Origin: Variovorax sp. ZS18.2.2
GTDB lineage: Bacteria; Pseudomonadota; Gammaproteobacteria; Burkholderiales; Burkholderiaceae_C
NCBI RefSeq assembly: GCF_024701975.1
Contig: NZ_JANLNM010000001.1
Location: 124,001 to 188,000, forward strand
Reading direction: 5' to 3'
Length of the DNA stretch: 64,000 nucleotides
Part shown: positions 9,578 to 17,754 of the stretch, in pieces
Layout: each line of letters begins with the position of its first letter
How positions within the stretch are numbered: the stretch's first letter is position 1
Translations under genes and position numbers: made by a program
Notes under the pieces: generated by a model
What the model was told of the DNA's origin: nothing
The model's database searches: none
The model's input: only the letters and a program-made list of their open reading frames with translations

Positions 9578-10333
9578 ATGAAAACAACCGACAACACCAT
9601 CCTCATCACCGGCGGAACCAGCGGCATCGGCCGTGCGCTTGCCGAAGCCTTTTACGACCGCGGCAATCGCGTCATCGTCACGGGGCGACGGCAGGCCCTG
9701 CTCGACGAAATCATGGCGAGCCGGCCTGGCCTGGTCGGGCTGCCGCTCGATCTCGACGATGCGGCCTCGCTGCCTCGCCTTGCCGCCGACGTTGGCGCGC
9801 GCTTTCCCGACCTCAATGTGCTCATCGCCAACGCCGGCATCTCGCGTGCGGAGAACATGGCAGCCGATGGCTGGGATGTCTCCGACGCCGAGGCCATCGT
9901 GGAGACGAACATCCTGGGCGTGCTGCGCGTTGCGGCGACGTTCCTGCCGTTGCTGAAAGGGCAGCCGGGCGCGGCCTTCATGGCGACCAGTTCCAACCTT
10001 GCGTTCGTGCCCCGCGCCGATTTTCCGAGCTATTGCGCGAGCAAGGCCTTCCTGCACTCCTGGCTTCAATCGCTGCGCCATCAGTTGCGCCATGTGCCCG
10101 TCGAGGTGCTGGAGCTGGCACCGCCCTACGTGCAGACCGAACTCACGGGCGACAGCCAGGCCTCTGACCCGCGCGCCATGCCGGTGGCCGCGTACGTGGC
10201 GGAGGTGATGCAGTTGCTTGAGGCGCAGGATCACCCGCGAGGCGAAGTGCTGGTCGAGCGCGACAGGGGCCGGCGCTGGGCCGAGCGGGACGGGCGCTAT
10301 GTCGCTACTTTTGCGGCCATGAATCCCGGTTGA
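9578..10333 (+). CDS. SDR family oxidoreductase (DltE-like)
   Basis: A 251-residue short-chain dehydrogenase. The nucleotide-binding motif ITGGTSGIGRALAE is at about residues 10-23, the NAG motif (LIANAGISRAE) near residue 87, and the catalytic Ser with YCASK near residues 143-154. RR after IVTG suggests NADP(H) preference. Resembles the DltE-like short-chain oxidoreductases often annotated with MFS exporters. The ATG at 9578 is used because the upstream frame overlaps the end of the MFS gene. The substrate cannot be inferred. Confidence 0.9.
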   Translation: MKTTDNTILITGGTSGIGRALAEAFYDRGNRVIVTGRRQALLDEIMASRPGLVGLPLDLDDAASLPRLAADVGARFPDLNVLIANAGISRAENMAADGWDVSDAEAIVETNILGVLRVAATFLPLLKGQPGAAFMATSSNLAFVPRADFPSYCASKAFLHSWLQSLRHQLRHVPVEVLELAPPYVQTELTGDSQASDPRAMPVAAYVAEVMQLLEAQDHPRGEVLVERDRGRRWAERDGRYVATFAAMNPG

Positions 10334-10375
10334 CGCGTGGTGTGCGACGGGTTCTTCGATCGAACCCCGCGTTGC

Positions 10376-10753
10376 TCACTCCGTCCGTGTATTGCGTTGC
10401 CCGAGGCTGGCCGTTGCAGGCCGCTCGAAGCCACGCGCCAACGCCTGTGCCGGGATCACGCTGCCGGGGAAGGTTTCGCGACGCAGGTTCTGTCCGGGCG
10501 CATGCGCGGCGGCGACGGCCTCCGCACGCACCACGGCACGATCCTTCGGTGCGGCGATGGCCTGCGCGACTGTGGACGAGGCGGCATCCCCGTAAGCGTT
10601 GCCTGCACGCGCTGCAGCAACGGCTTGATCCGCGGCTTCGGCGCGGGTGCGATCGCTGTGCAGCGTCAGCACACCGTCGTATTCCTCGGCGGAGGCGTGT
10701 GCGGTGAAGAGGAGGGCGAGCGCGGCGGCGGCCGCGATATGGAATGCTTTCAT
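10376..10753 (-). CDS. Small secreted alanine-rich protein, DUF4148-like
   Basis: A 125-residue protein with a clear Sec signal peptide (MKAFHIAAAAALALLFTAHASAEE, cleavage near residue 22). The mature part is rich in Ala and Arg, with loosely repeated R-A-E/Q-A-x-x-A-V-A-A segments, reminiscent of small periplasmic DUF4148-type proteins that occur in many copies in Burkholderiales. Function is unknown. It is monocistronic and convergent with the SDR gene. Its upstream gap 10754-11044 has no convincing gene but contains an inverted repeat at 10832. Confidence 0.65.
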   Translation of the reverse strand: MKAFHIAAAAALALLFTAHASAEEYDGVLTLHSDRTRAEAADQAVAAARAGNAYGDAASSTVAQAIAAPKDRAVVRAEAVAAAHAPGQNLRRETFPGSVIPAQALARGFERPATASLGQRNTRTE

Positions 10754-10831
10754 CTTTGGCTTTCAAAAACTCGGGCCGAAGCGGGATGGCTGACCCGAGC
10801 GGGAAGTCTGCGATTGGCGATGAACAAAAGA

Positions 10832-10845
10832 TGTGCGCATGCACA
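10832..10845. promoter_or_regulatory. Inverted repeat TGTGC-N4-GCACA (possible operator)
   Basis: TGTGC at 10832-10836 and GCACA at 10841-10845 form a perfect short inverted repeat about 80 bases upstream of the secreted-protein start at 10753. The motif sits in AT-richer sequence between two leftward genes. The rest of the 10754-11044 gap shows nothing recognisable. It could bind a dimeric regulator or be chance. Confidence 0.3.
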
Positions 10846-11044
10846 CAGTTTTGGTTCATTCATCGGCCTTCGCAGGGACTCCCGTGCGTGCGCCAATCGG
10901 TTCCCTTGTGGGCCATTCCGCAAGCGGGCGGCAAGCGTGCCGGCTGCCTTGATGAAGCTGCTGTATTGGTTTGCGTCGCGACGTGCGCGTTCATCATGGT
11001 AGGTCGACGCGTCGGGCCCCGATTCATCGAGCCCGCTATCGCTC

Positions 11045-11374
11045 CTACTCCCGGGTGCCGCGCAACACCTGAACTCCGAAAAACGCCATGAAGAAGATGG
11101 AGAGCGCGATTCCCACCACGGGGATCGGCCACTGCACATCGTTGCGTGCGAGCACGGCGGCGCATCCCAATCCAAGCAGCAGCGATATCGCAAAACGCAC
11201 GGCGGGATGTACCCGTTGCCCGACTGCATCGTCCACACCCCTGCGGCGTGCCCACGAATGCATGGCGGCCACCAGGCCGCCGATCGCCAATGCCATCGCG
11301 ATGCCACCCAGGAGCCAGGGCCGCAGGCTCTCGACTTTCCACATGGCCTCGATGCCGCGAATAACGTCGTCCAT
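11045..11374 (-). CDS. Small membrane protein of unknown function
   Basis: A 109-residue protein with three likely membrane helices (LLGGIAMALAIGGLVAAM, FAISLLLGLGCAAVL, IPVVGIALSIFFMAFFGV) and a charged WARRRGVDDAVGQRV loop. A strong AAGGAGG ribosome site ends 5 bases before the ATG at 11374, supporting both the gene and its start. It lies 26 bases downstream of the DUF1877 gene on the same strand, so they may share a transcript. I do not recognise the family. Confidence 0.75.
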   Translation of the reverse strand: MDDVIRGIEAMWKVESLRPWLLGGIAMALAIGGLVAAMHSWARRRGVDDAVGQRVHPAVRFAISLLLGLGCAAVLARNDVQWPIPVVGIALSIFFMAFFGVQVLRGTRE

Positions 11375-11400
11375 TCAAGCCTCCTTCGACGGCTTCGGTT

Positions 11401-11904
11401 CTATTGATCGGCGGTGAAAAGCACAAAGCGACCTTCGGCAGACGCCTTGGCATACAGCTCTCTCACCCCGACGAACCAGCCCCACGTGTACTCGAAGTCG
11501 TCGTCGGAAACATCACCGTCGTAATCCTCGGCGTCGATGTTGTTGTAGAGCCGCCTGAATTCAGCTTCGCCGATGGGCGCCAAGGCTGCCGCGATATCCC
11601 GGACCTGAGCCGGCGTCTTCAGGCTCATGATGTAGTCGTCGCCCGCGTAGAGACTGGTGCCGCCCAGGACAACGTGGTTGAGTGGGTAGGCTCCGCCGGA
11701 CGAGGAGAGCGTTCCGTCCGAGAGGGCCCGATGCATGGCATCCCACGACTTGTCGGACTCGGCAATGCAGGCCTCGGCCTCTTTGAAATAGCGCTCCTCT
11801 ATTTCCTCTGTCAGATGTTCGAGACGATCGTCGTCGTTCTCGATGGCCTCCAGGGCCATCGCATCGTCTTGGGTGAGGGCGAAATGAACACCGAGGCAAC
11901 TCAT
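11401..11904 (-). CDS. DUF1877 (YfbM-like) family protein
   Basis: A 167-residue soluble acidic protein beginning MSCLGVHFALTQDDA and carrying the LDxxW-type middle (ESDKSWDAMHRALSDG), GGAYPLNHVVLGG and DDYIMSLKTPAQVRDIAAAL, all hallmarks of DUF1877/YfbM proteins. The biochemical role is unknown; members are small cytoplasmic proteins of scattered distribution. It sits with DUF2200 and other small orphan genes in a patch that looks like accessory content. Confidence 0.85.
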   Translation of the reverse strand: MSCLGVHFALTQDDAMALEAIENDDDRLEHLTEEIEERYFKEAEACIAESDKSWDAMHRALSDGTLSSSGGAYPLNHVVLGGTSLYAGDDYIMSLKTPAQVRDIAAALAPIGEAEFRRLYNNIDAEDYDGDVSDDDFEYTWGWFVGVRELYAKASAEGRFVLFTADQ

Positions 11905-11967
11905 TGGGTAAGTCCTTGTTGATTGATGGCGGCCATCGCCGGTAAGTATTTGAAGCGAACTGCAGAG

Positions 11968-12318
11968 CTATGGGCGCAGAATTTTTTCCATTGCCTTTCC
12001 TTTGGCGAGCTCATCGATCAGCTTGTCCAGGTGACGGATCTTTTGCATGAGCGGATCGTCGATGTCTTCCACGCGAACACCGCAGACCACGCCCTTGATG
12101 AGTGAGCTGTTCGGGTGAATGGCCGGCGCTTCGGCAAAGAAAGTCTGGAAATCGTTTTGCTGTTCGATCTGCCGATGCAATCCGGCTTTGTCGTAGCCCG
12201 TCAGCCAGCAGATGATCTGGTCGACTTCCTCTTTCGTGCGGCCCTTGCGTTCCGCCTTTTGAACGTACATCGGATAGACCTTCGCGAAGGCCATCGTGAA
12301 AATCGAGTGCTTGGGCAT
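11968..12318 (-). CDS. DUF2200 family protein
   Basis: A 116-residue protein matching DUF2200 throughout: [31 protein letters not shown] near the N-terminus, then ICWLTGYD and an [14 protein letters not shown] block. Function is unknown. Two in-frame ATGs lie 6 bases apart, at 12324 and 12318. GGAGG is only 1 base from the first but 7 from the second, so 12318 (MPKHSIF) is the better start. The gap upstream, 12319-12562, shows no gene. Confidence 0.85.
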   Translation of the reverse strand: MPKHSIFTMAFAKVYPMYVQKAERKGRTKEEVDQIICWLTGYDKAGLHRQIEQQNDFQTFFAEAPAIHPNSSLIKGVVCGVRVEDIDDPLMQKIRHLDKLIDELAKGKAMEKILRP

Positions 12319-12562
12319 CGTCATTCCTCCTGTGTGTCAGCGTCAGAACGCATGCCGCCTTGGTGTGCCAGCGTGAAGAGGGCTTTGTCGCAGAGCGCTC
12401 GTTCCTGGCCGGATTCTGCCGCACGACATGCACATGCAGGGTGCCTGGCGGGGGCATGAACGATTCCGACGGCCGTCGGCTCCTTCACTGGCCTTGCCGC
12501 TTTACACAGCCATGACTTTCAGCACTGTTGCAGCACCAACTCGCTTTCGACAATGCGGCCCC

Positions 12563-12928
12563 ATGACCGCACCTTTATCGTCCATCCAGCGAACATCGGC
12601 TGGCGCAATATTCCTCGTAATTGTGTCCGCAGCCATCGTGGGTTGCGCGTCTGGCAGCAGGGGCCCCAGTGAGCCGGAGTCGTCCGCGGAACTCTCGGAG
12701 AGAGTCAACAGGAACCAGAAGGAGTCGGAGGCGAACCTGCGCCAGACGCTGGAGAGCAGGGAGCGCCGCGAAACCGAGCGTCGCGAATCGCAGAGCCGGC
12801 TGGTGGAGGCCATGCGGCGCGATGCGGCCGAGAAGGAGCGCACGAGGCGCGACATGGCCGAGCCGAGGGTGCGGGATGCCTTGCTGCTTCAAGAGCAATA
12901 CCGGCGGCAGTTCGGGAGTCCTCGCTGA
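12563..12928 (+). CDS. Putative lipoprotein with charged coiled-coil region
   Basis: A 121-residue protein with a lipoprotein signal: a hydrophobic stretch (AGAIFLVIVSAAIV) followed by the lipobox IVGC near residue 29. The mature part is strongly charged, with long Glu/Arg-rich heptad-like runs (SAELSERVNRNQKES, RERRETERRES), predicting a single helical coiled coil. It should be anchored in the periplasm or outer membrane. No family was recognised. ATG 12563 places the lipobox at the usual distance. Confidence 0.65.
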   Translation: MTAPLSSIQRTSAGAIFLVIVSAAIVGCASGSRGPSEPESSAELSERVNRNQKESEANLRQTLESRERRETERRESQSRLVEAMRRDAAEKERTRRDMAEPRVRDALLLQEQYRRQFGSPR

Positions 12929-13055
12929 GAGGGGCCGGCAATCGCTGCGGCGGCAGTGCCTCGCACCGGTCTTCGAGCTGTCGCCGATTTGCGCCGTGTT
13001 GCGCATCGGCTCGCTATGCTGGCGTCCGCCAATCACTCCAGCAAAGAGAACCTTC

Positions 13056-14324
13056 ATGACCATGCGCTCCTCCTCTTTCTTCGCCTTGCGTTCCATCGCA
13101 CTGGCCTGCGGCCTCGCACTCGGCGTCGCTGCTGCTCAGGCCGCGCCTGATGCCAAGCTGCTCGCCGCCGCCGAGAAGGCGCAGCCCGCCGTCATCGACA
13201 ACCTCAAGGAGATGGTGCAGATCGAATCGGGCAGCCTGAACGTCGACGGCCTGCTCAAGATGGCCGATGTGATCGAGGGGCGCCTGAAGGCCGCGGGCTT
13301 CAAGACTGAACGACGCAAGACAGAGGCCGGCGCGGGCGCCGATATCGTGATCGGCACGCTCAAGGGCACGGGCAAGCGCAAGATCATGCTGCAGGGCCAC
13401 ATGGACACGGTGTATGCCGCCGGCATCCTCGGCAGCCAGCCCTACAAGGTGGACGGCAACCGCATCTACGGCCCCGGCATCGCCGACGACAAGGGCGGTA
13501 TCGCGGTGATGCTGGCCTCGCTGAAGATCCTGGTCGATGCAGGCTGGCGCGACTACGACACGCTCACCGTGCTCGTGAACCCCGACGAAGAAGTGGGCTC
13601 GGTGGGCTCGGGCGAACTCATCGCCACCACGGCCGACCTGCACGACACGGTGCTGTCGTTCGAACCGACGGCGGCCAAGTCGGTGGCCAAGGGCGAGTCG
13701 CTGCTGCTCGGCGCGGCCGGCATCGCACGGGCGACGATGGAGGTGAAAGGTCGCGCGGCGCACGCGGGCGCAGCGCCCGAGCTGGGCCGCAATGCGCTGT
13801 ACGAGCTGTCGTACCAGATGCTGCAGACCAAGGACCTCGCGAAAGACATCCCGGGCGTGACGCTCAACTGGACCGTGGCGCGCGCCACCGGTCCGATCAA
13901 CCAGATCACCGAGAAAGCGGAGGCGCTGGGCGATATCCGCATCACGCAGCCGGGCGCGGAGAAAAAACTCAACGAAGTGGTGCAGGCGAAGATCGCGAGC
14001 GGCAAGCTAATTCCCGATACCGAGACGACGGTGAAGATCGAGGTCGGTCGCCCGGCGTTCGTGGCGGGCGCGAAGGGCCGTGCACTGGCCGAGAAGGCGC
14101 AGGCGATCTACAAGGAAATCGACCGCGACCTCGCGCTGACGCCGATGACCGGCGGTGGCACCGATGCCGGCTATGCGGGCCGCTCGGGCAAGGCGACGGT
14201 GGTGGAGAGCTTCGGCCTCGCGGGCTTCGGCTACCACGCACGCGACGAGTACATCGAGGTCGATTCGATCGTGCCGCGCATCTACCTCGTCACGCGCCTG
14301 CTGACCGAGATCGGCAAGCAGTAA
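13056..14324 (+). CDS. Glutamate carboxypeptidase, M20 family (carboxypeptidase G2-like)
   Basis: A 422-residue secreted zinc exopeptidase. After a signal peptide (cleavage after AAAQAA, about residue 30) come the M20 metal ligands: His115 in GHMDTVY, Asp145 in GIADDKGG, the Glu178-Glu179 pair in PDEEVGS, and a C-terminal His in GFGYHARDEY. Several blocks (SHAGAAPELG-like AHAGAAPELG, GRPAF, TGGGTDA) agree closely with carboxypeptidase G2 as I remember it. That enzyme removes C-terminal glutamate from folates and related N-acyl glutamates in the periplasm. ATG 13056 gives the full signal peptide; ATG 13062 is an alternative. Confidence 0.92.
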   Translation: MTMRSSSFFALRSIALACGLALGVAAAQAAPDAKLLAAAEKAQPAVIDNLKEMVQIESGSLNVDGLLKMADVIEGRLKAAGFKTERRKTEAGAGADIVIGTLKGTGKRKIMLQGHMDTVYAAGILGSQPYKVDGNRIYGPGIADDKGGIAVMLASLKILVDAGWRDYDTLTVLVNPDEEVGSVGSGELIATTADLHDTVLSFEPTAAKSVAKGESLLLGAAGIARATMEVKGRAAHAGAAPELGRNALYELSYQMLQTKDLAKDIPGVTLNWTVARATGPINQITEKAEALGDIRITQPGAEKKLNEVVQAKIASGKLIPDTETTVKIEVGRPAFVAGAKGRALAEKAQAIYKEIDRDLALTPMTGGGTDAGYAGRSGKATVVESFGLAGFGYHARDEYIEVDSIVPRIYLVTRLLTEIGKQ

Positions 14325-14345
14325 CCGGCGCCGAGGCGGCCGGCC

Positions 14346-16382
14346 TCAGGGCTGCTGTCGCGGTGGTTCGCCGGGGCGCGCCGGCGGACGGCGGGCCGCG
14401 GCGGCTGCCGCTGCTGCGTGCTGCTGAGCCTGTTGTTGCTGTTGCTGCTGCTGGCGCACCTGGGCCTGTTGCGCCTGGTGGGCTTGCTGCTGTTGCTGCA
14501 TCTGCTGCTGGCGTTGTTGCTGCTGTTGTTGCATCGCCTGTTGCTGTTGTGCGCGAGCGGCCTGGGCCTGTTGCTGCACTTGTTGCTGTTGCTGTTGCTG
14601 GCGGCGCATCTGGTCCTGCTGTTGCCGGGCCTCGTTCTGGGCCTGCTGCTGGCGCTGTTGTTGCTGCGCCTGCTGCTGCTGTATCTGCTGTTGTTGAGCC
14701 TGTTGCTGCTGGGCCGCTCGGGCCTGGGCTTGTTGTTGCGCTTGTTGCCGCTGCTGCACCTGCTGGCGCCGTGACTGATCCTGCTGGGCTTGTTGCGCCT
14801 GTTGCGATTGCTGCTGCTGGCGCTGCCGGTCCTGCAGCGCGCGCTGCTGCTGTTGCTGGGCCTGTTGGCTCGCGGCGCGTGCCTGCTGTTGCTGATCCAT
14901 CTGCTGGCGCCGCAACTGCTCCTGCTGTTGTTGCTGCTGGAGCCTGGCCTGTTGTTGCTGCGGTAGCTGCTGGTTGGCGGCACGCGCCTGCTGCTGGGCC
15001 TGTTGCTGTGCCTGCTGCGCTTGCTGGCGCCGTACCTGGTCCTGCTGCTGCCGTTGCTGGATCTGGGCCTGCCGAGCCTGCTGTTGCTGTTGGGCTTGCT
15101 GGGCCTGCAACTGCTGCGCCTGTTGTTGCTGAGCCTGCTGCTGCGCGCGTTGCTGGGCTTGCTGTTGCTGCAACTGCTGCTGTTGCGCCGCGGCCTGCTG
15201 CTGGCGCGCCTGCTGTTGTTGCTGTTGCTGCATCTGCGCGAACTGCGCCTGTTGTTGCTGCTGCGCAAAGTTGGGTGGCGGCGCGCCCGGCGGCATGCCG
15301 CGCGGACCGCCGTTGCGGTCGTTGTTGTTGTAAATGTTGCGCACGTTGTTGTTGACCACCGTGGTCGAGCGCGAGATGTAGGTGCTGTTGTTGTAGACCA
15401 CCGCGGGCCGTGCAAAGGCCGGCTGCGCCACGCGGTCGCGGTCATACCTGCGATCGCGCGGTGCGCCCCAGTTCATGTTCCACGAGTTCCAGCCCCAGCC
15501 GTGGCGCTCCAGCGCGGCGCCCACGATCACGCCCGTGCCGAACGCCAGGGCGCCGGCTGCGGCGACCTGGCCGCGGCTGTAGCCGGGCACGACCTCGACG
15601 GGCGGCGGCGCGTAGGCATAGCCGGGGTAGACGGGCAGGGGTTCACCGTAGATCACCTGCGGGTCGTAGCTCGGCACGTACACCACGTCGGGCTGCACGG
15701 GCTCGATGGTGATCAGCTGCTGCGGCGGCTCGATCACGGCGGGGCCGCCGTAGACGGGTTGCATGTCCGGCGCCGGCACGTAGTCGCGCGGCGCGGCGGC
15801 GCTCGCGACCCGCAGCTTGCTGTTGTTCTTCAGCCGCCCCGCACTCGATGCGCGCTGCCGCATGACCTGGATCGCGTTCATCACGTCGGCCGGGTCGTTG
15901 TAGTAGGCCTTGCCGAGCGATTCGGTCCACGCGATGTTGCCGGCGAGCTGGTCGAGCACGGGGCGAAAGGCGGTGAGCGATTTCACGCTCGGGTCCCAGG
16001 GCTGCTGGTTGGCCGCATCGGCGAGCGGGCCGGCCTTGAGCGACTGGTTCTGCGCTAGCCAGTCGTGCGCGGCGGTGATCTGCTCGGGGTAGGTGGCGCC
16101 CGCGAGGATCTGCGCGACCAGCTTGTCGGGGTAGAGCGCGATGGGGGCGACCAGCTGGTAGAGCCGCTCGGCCGAGGGCGGTGTGTAGGCGATCGGTACC
16201 GGCGCTGCGGGCGCGGCGGCGGGCGTCTGCGGCACCGAGGGTGCAGGTATCGAGATGGCGGGGTCCACGGCGGCGCTGGGTGGCGCGGCCTTGTCGCAGC
16301 CTGCGATGGCGAGTGCGCCGATGCACAGCGAAATCGCAAGAAGCCGCGGGAGTGGCGGAAGGGAGGGACGTTGGATGTTCAT
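14346..16382 (-). CDS. DUF3300 lipoprotein with a giant glutamine-rich C-terminal tail
   Basis: A 678-residue protein. The N-terminus has a lipoprotein signal with lipobox IAGC (around residue 28). Residues ~65-320 form a DUF3300 domain (IALYPDKLVAQILAGATYPEQI, WDPSVKSLTAFRPVLDQL, VVYVPSYDPQVIYG). From about residue 345 nearly to the end, the protein is mostly glutamine with interspersed Ala and Arg, encoded by CAG/CAA codons over about 870 bases. DUF3300 proteins are envelope proteins of unknown role; the tail should be disordered or coiled-coil and probably varies in length between strains. ATG 16382 is preferred over 16394 because the latter lacks any ribosome site. Confidence 0.88.
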   Translation of the reverse strand: MNIQRPSLPPLPRLLAISLCIGALAIAGCDKAAPPSAAVDPAISIPAPSVPQTPAAAPAAPVPIAYTPPSAERLYQLVAPIALYPDKLVAQILAGATYPEQITAAHDWLAQNQSLKAGPLADAANQQPWDPSVKSLTAFRPVLDQLAGNIAWTESLGKAYYNDPADVMNAIQVMRQRASSAGRLKNNSKLRVASAAAPRDYVPAPDMQPVYGGPAVIEPPQQLITIEPVQPDVVYVPSYDPQVIYGEPLPVYPGYAYAPPPVEVVPGYSRGQVAAAGALAFGTGVIVGAALERHGWGWNSWNMNWGAPRDRRYDRDRVAQPAFARPAVVYNNSTYISRSTTVVNNNVRNIYNNNDRNGGPRGMPPGAPPPNFAQQQQQAQFAQMQQQQQQQARQQQAAAQQQQLQQQQAQQRAQQQAQQQQAQQLQAQQAQQQQQARQAQIQQRQQQDQVRRQQAQQAQQQAQQQARAANQQLPQQQQARLQQQQQQEQLRRQQMDQQQQARAASQQAQQQQQRALQDRQRQQQQSQQAQQAQQDQSRRQQVQQRQQAQQQAQARAAQQQQAQQQQIQQQQAQQQQRQQQAQNEARQQQDQMRRQQQQQQQVQQQAQAARAQQQQAMQQQQQQRQQQMQQQQQAHQAQQAQVRQQQQQQQQAQQHAAAAAAAARRPPARPGEPPRQQP
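14400..15275 (-). repeat. CAG/CAA-rich low-complexity tract (glutamine-rich tail)
   Basis: This part of the DUF3300 gene is dominated by CTG/TTG triplets on the + strand, i.e. CAG/CAA glutamine codons on the coding strand. Runs of up to 8 glutamines are broken by Ala, Arg and a few Leu/Met/Val codons. No exact unit longer than a few codons repeats, so it is low-complexity rather than a tandem array. Slippage-driven length change is plausible. Confidence 0.9.
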
Positions 16383-16537
16383 CTGGAGTTCCATCAAGGC
16401 GCCGACGTCACGCCTGACTCTCTCAACGGTCCCTGACGGTCTGCGATGACCGACTCTGCGCCGGTGATGCAACCGTCTGTGTCGTCCGCGCGCTGCTGCC
16501 CGTGTCGGGCATGGCCCACAACGGGCTGACCAATCCG

Positions 16538-17059
16538 TCAGCTAAAGATGCGGATGTAACTCTTCGCGAGGCTCGGCACCCGCTCCTTGATCCACACGCC
16601 GTCGCCCGTCACGCTGTCGCGCTCGCCCTTGCCGTTGGTGTTGCCCTCGATGGTGGCGAGTTTGTGGCTGGCGAGTGACTGGTCATCGGTGACGATGCCG
16701 ATGTGCGAGAAGTCGAACACCACGAAGTCGCCGGCGCGGGCCTTCTGCGTTTCGTCGAGCACCTGAAGCTTGCGCTGGCGCGCCCATTTTTCCCAGCCGA
16801 AGGCGCTGGCATCGCGGCAGCGCCATTTGTCGGCGAGCGAGAACGAATCGAGATGCAGCGCCTCGCGCACGGCCTCGTTCTCCAGCCATTCGCGCATGAC
16901 CCACGCGGTGAAGGCTGCGCACCATGGCCACGCGCCGGGTGCGAGCCAGGTGGTGCCCTGGTATTCGACGATGCGCGCACCCGTGTTGTTGATGGCCGCT
17001 TCGCGCGTGCCGACCTCGGTGCGTGCGATCTCGAGCATCTGGTCGATCAGTTCCTTCAT
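16538..17059 (-). CDS. CHAP/NlpC-P60-like cysteine amidohydrolase
   Basis: A 173-residue protein without signal peptide. The segment GAWPWCAAFTAWVMREWL (about residues 42-60) has the Cys of a CHAP/P60-type papain fold, and AGDFVVFDFSHIGIVTDD (near residues 112-128) has the partner His; an IEGNTNG block follows. This layout is typical of peptidoglycan amidases and endopeptidases of the TIGR02594/CHAP type. A GGAGG site stands 7 bases upstream. The ATG overlaps the preceding gene's stop by 4 bases (ATGA). Export would need a partner, since no signal is seen; the neighbours are membrane and envelope proteins. Confidence 0.75.
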   Translation of the reverse strand: MKELIDQMLEIARTEVGTREAAINNTGARIVEYQGTTWLAPGAWPWCAAFTAWVMREWLENEAVREALHLDSFSLADKWRCRDASAFGWEKWARQRKLQVLDETQKARAGDFVVFDFSHIGIVTDDQSLASHKLATIEGNTNGKGERDSVTGDGVWIKERVPSLAKSYIRIFS

Positions 17060-17745
17060 GGCTGTTCCTCCGTGGGTGGTGATGGCGTAGACGGTGATGG
17101 CGGTGGTGCGCCGGGCGAGGGCCGCCTGGCGGGTGCCGCACGCGGCTTGCCCGGGAGCGCGCGCCACACGGTGATGGCGACGACGTAGAGCGCGGTCGTC
17201 AGCAGCATCGAGAGAAACATGTACCAGCGCTCGAGCCGACCGGTCATTGCCTGCTGCGCGCTTTCTTCCCACAGCAGTTCGCGACTGACGACGAGCTGCG
17301 GGCCGCCGAACATCTTCACCGCCTCGGCGATGCTCATGCCCTTGCTGCGCTTCTCGCCCATCTCGTGCAGCTCGCCGCGGATGTAGCGCGTCTGCTCGCT
17401 CGCGGGCCGTTCGGCGGGGTAGGCGAACACATAGGTGCGCACCACGTCGCGGTAGGTGAAGAAGGCCCAGAACGCCGCGGCGAGCAAGACCAGCGAGAGC
17501 ACTGCGAGCCAGCGCTGTTTTGCGGACGACAGCCTCTTGCGGATCAACAGGCTCAGCGCCAGCAACACGACCGTGGTGCCGAACGAGACCATGCCGATGG
17601 ACAACTGCGCGCCTTCGATGGGCGGCACGAGGTCCGACAGAAAAGAATGGAACAGCGCGAGCGTCGCGCCGACCGCAGCGGCCGCCGAAGCGACGATGGC
17701 CACGAGGCTGTCGAACGATCCGGCGGGGCGTGCTTCCGTGGCCAT
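17056..17745 (-). CDS. Membrane protein of unknown function
   Basis: A 229-residue protein with about four membrane segments: two near the N-terminus (residues ~15-75), one around 85-100 and one around 180-197. A cytoplasmic or periplasmic middle section (EQTRYIRGELHEMGEKRSKGMSIAEAVKMFGG) separates them, and the end is Pro/Ser-rich. I do not recognise the family. It overlaps the downstream amidohydrolase by 4 bases and follows the secreted protein by 9 bases, so the three form one operon, probably acting in the envelope. Confidence 0.75.
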   Translation of the reverse strand: MATEARPAGSFDSLVAIVASAAAAVGATLALFHSFLSDLVPPIEGAQLSIGMVSFGTTVVLLALSLLIRKRLSSAKQRWLAVLSLVLLAAAFWAFFTYRDVVRTYVFAYPAERPASEQTRYIRGELHEMGEKRSKGMSIAEAVKMFGGPQLVVSRELLWEESAQQAMTGRLERWYMFLSMLLTTALYVVAITVWRALPGKPRAAPARRPSPGAPPPSPSTPSPPTEEQP

Positions 17746-17754
17746 GGCAATGGA

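Noticed and set aside
10744..11307. Overlapping open frames in the gap between the secreted protein and the small membrane protein
   Set aside because: No ribosome site, signal or domain; they overlap the real small membrane protein gene or its antisense.
14400..15275. Possible CRISPR or tandem-repeat array
   Set aside because: The triplets are irregular codon runs without fixed repeat and spacer units, fully explained by the glutamine-rich tail.
14363..15355. Plus-strand open frames rich in Ala/Val and Leu
   Set aside because: They are antisense translations of the CAG/CAA-rich tail of the DUF3300 gene.
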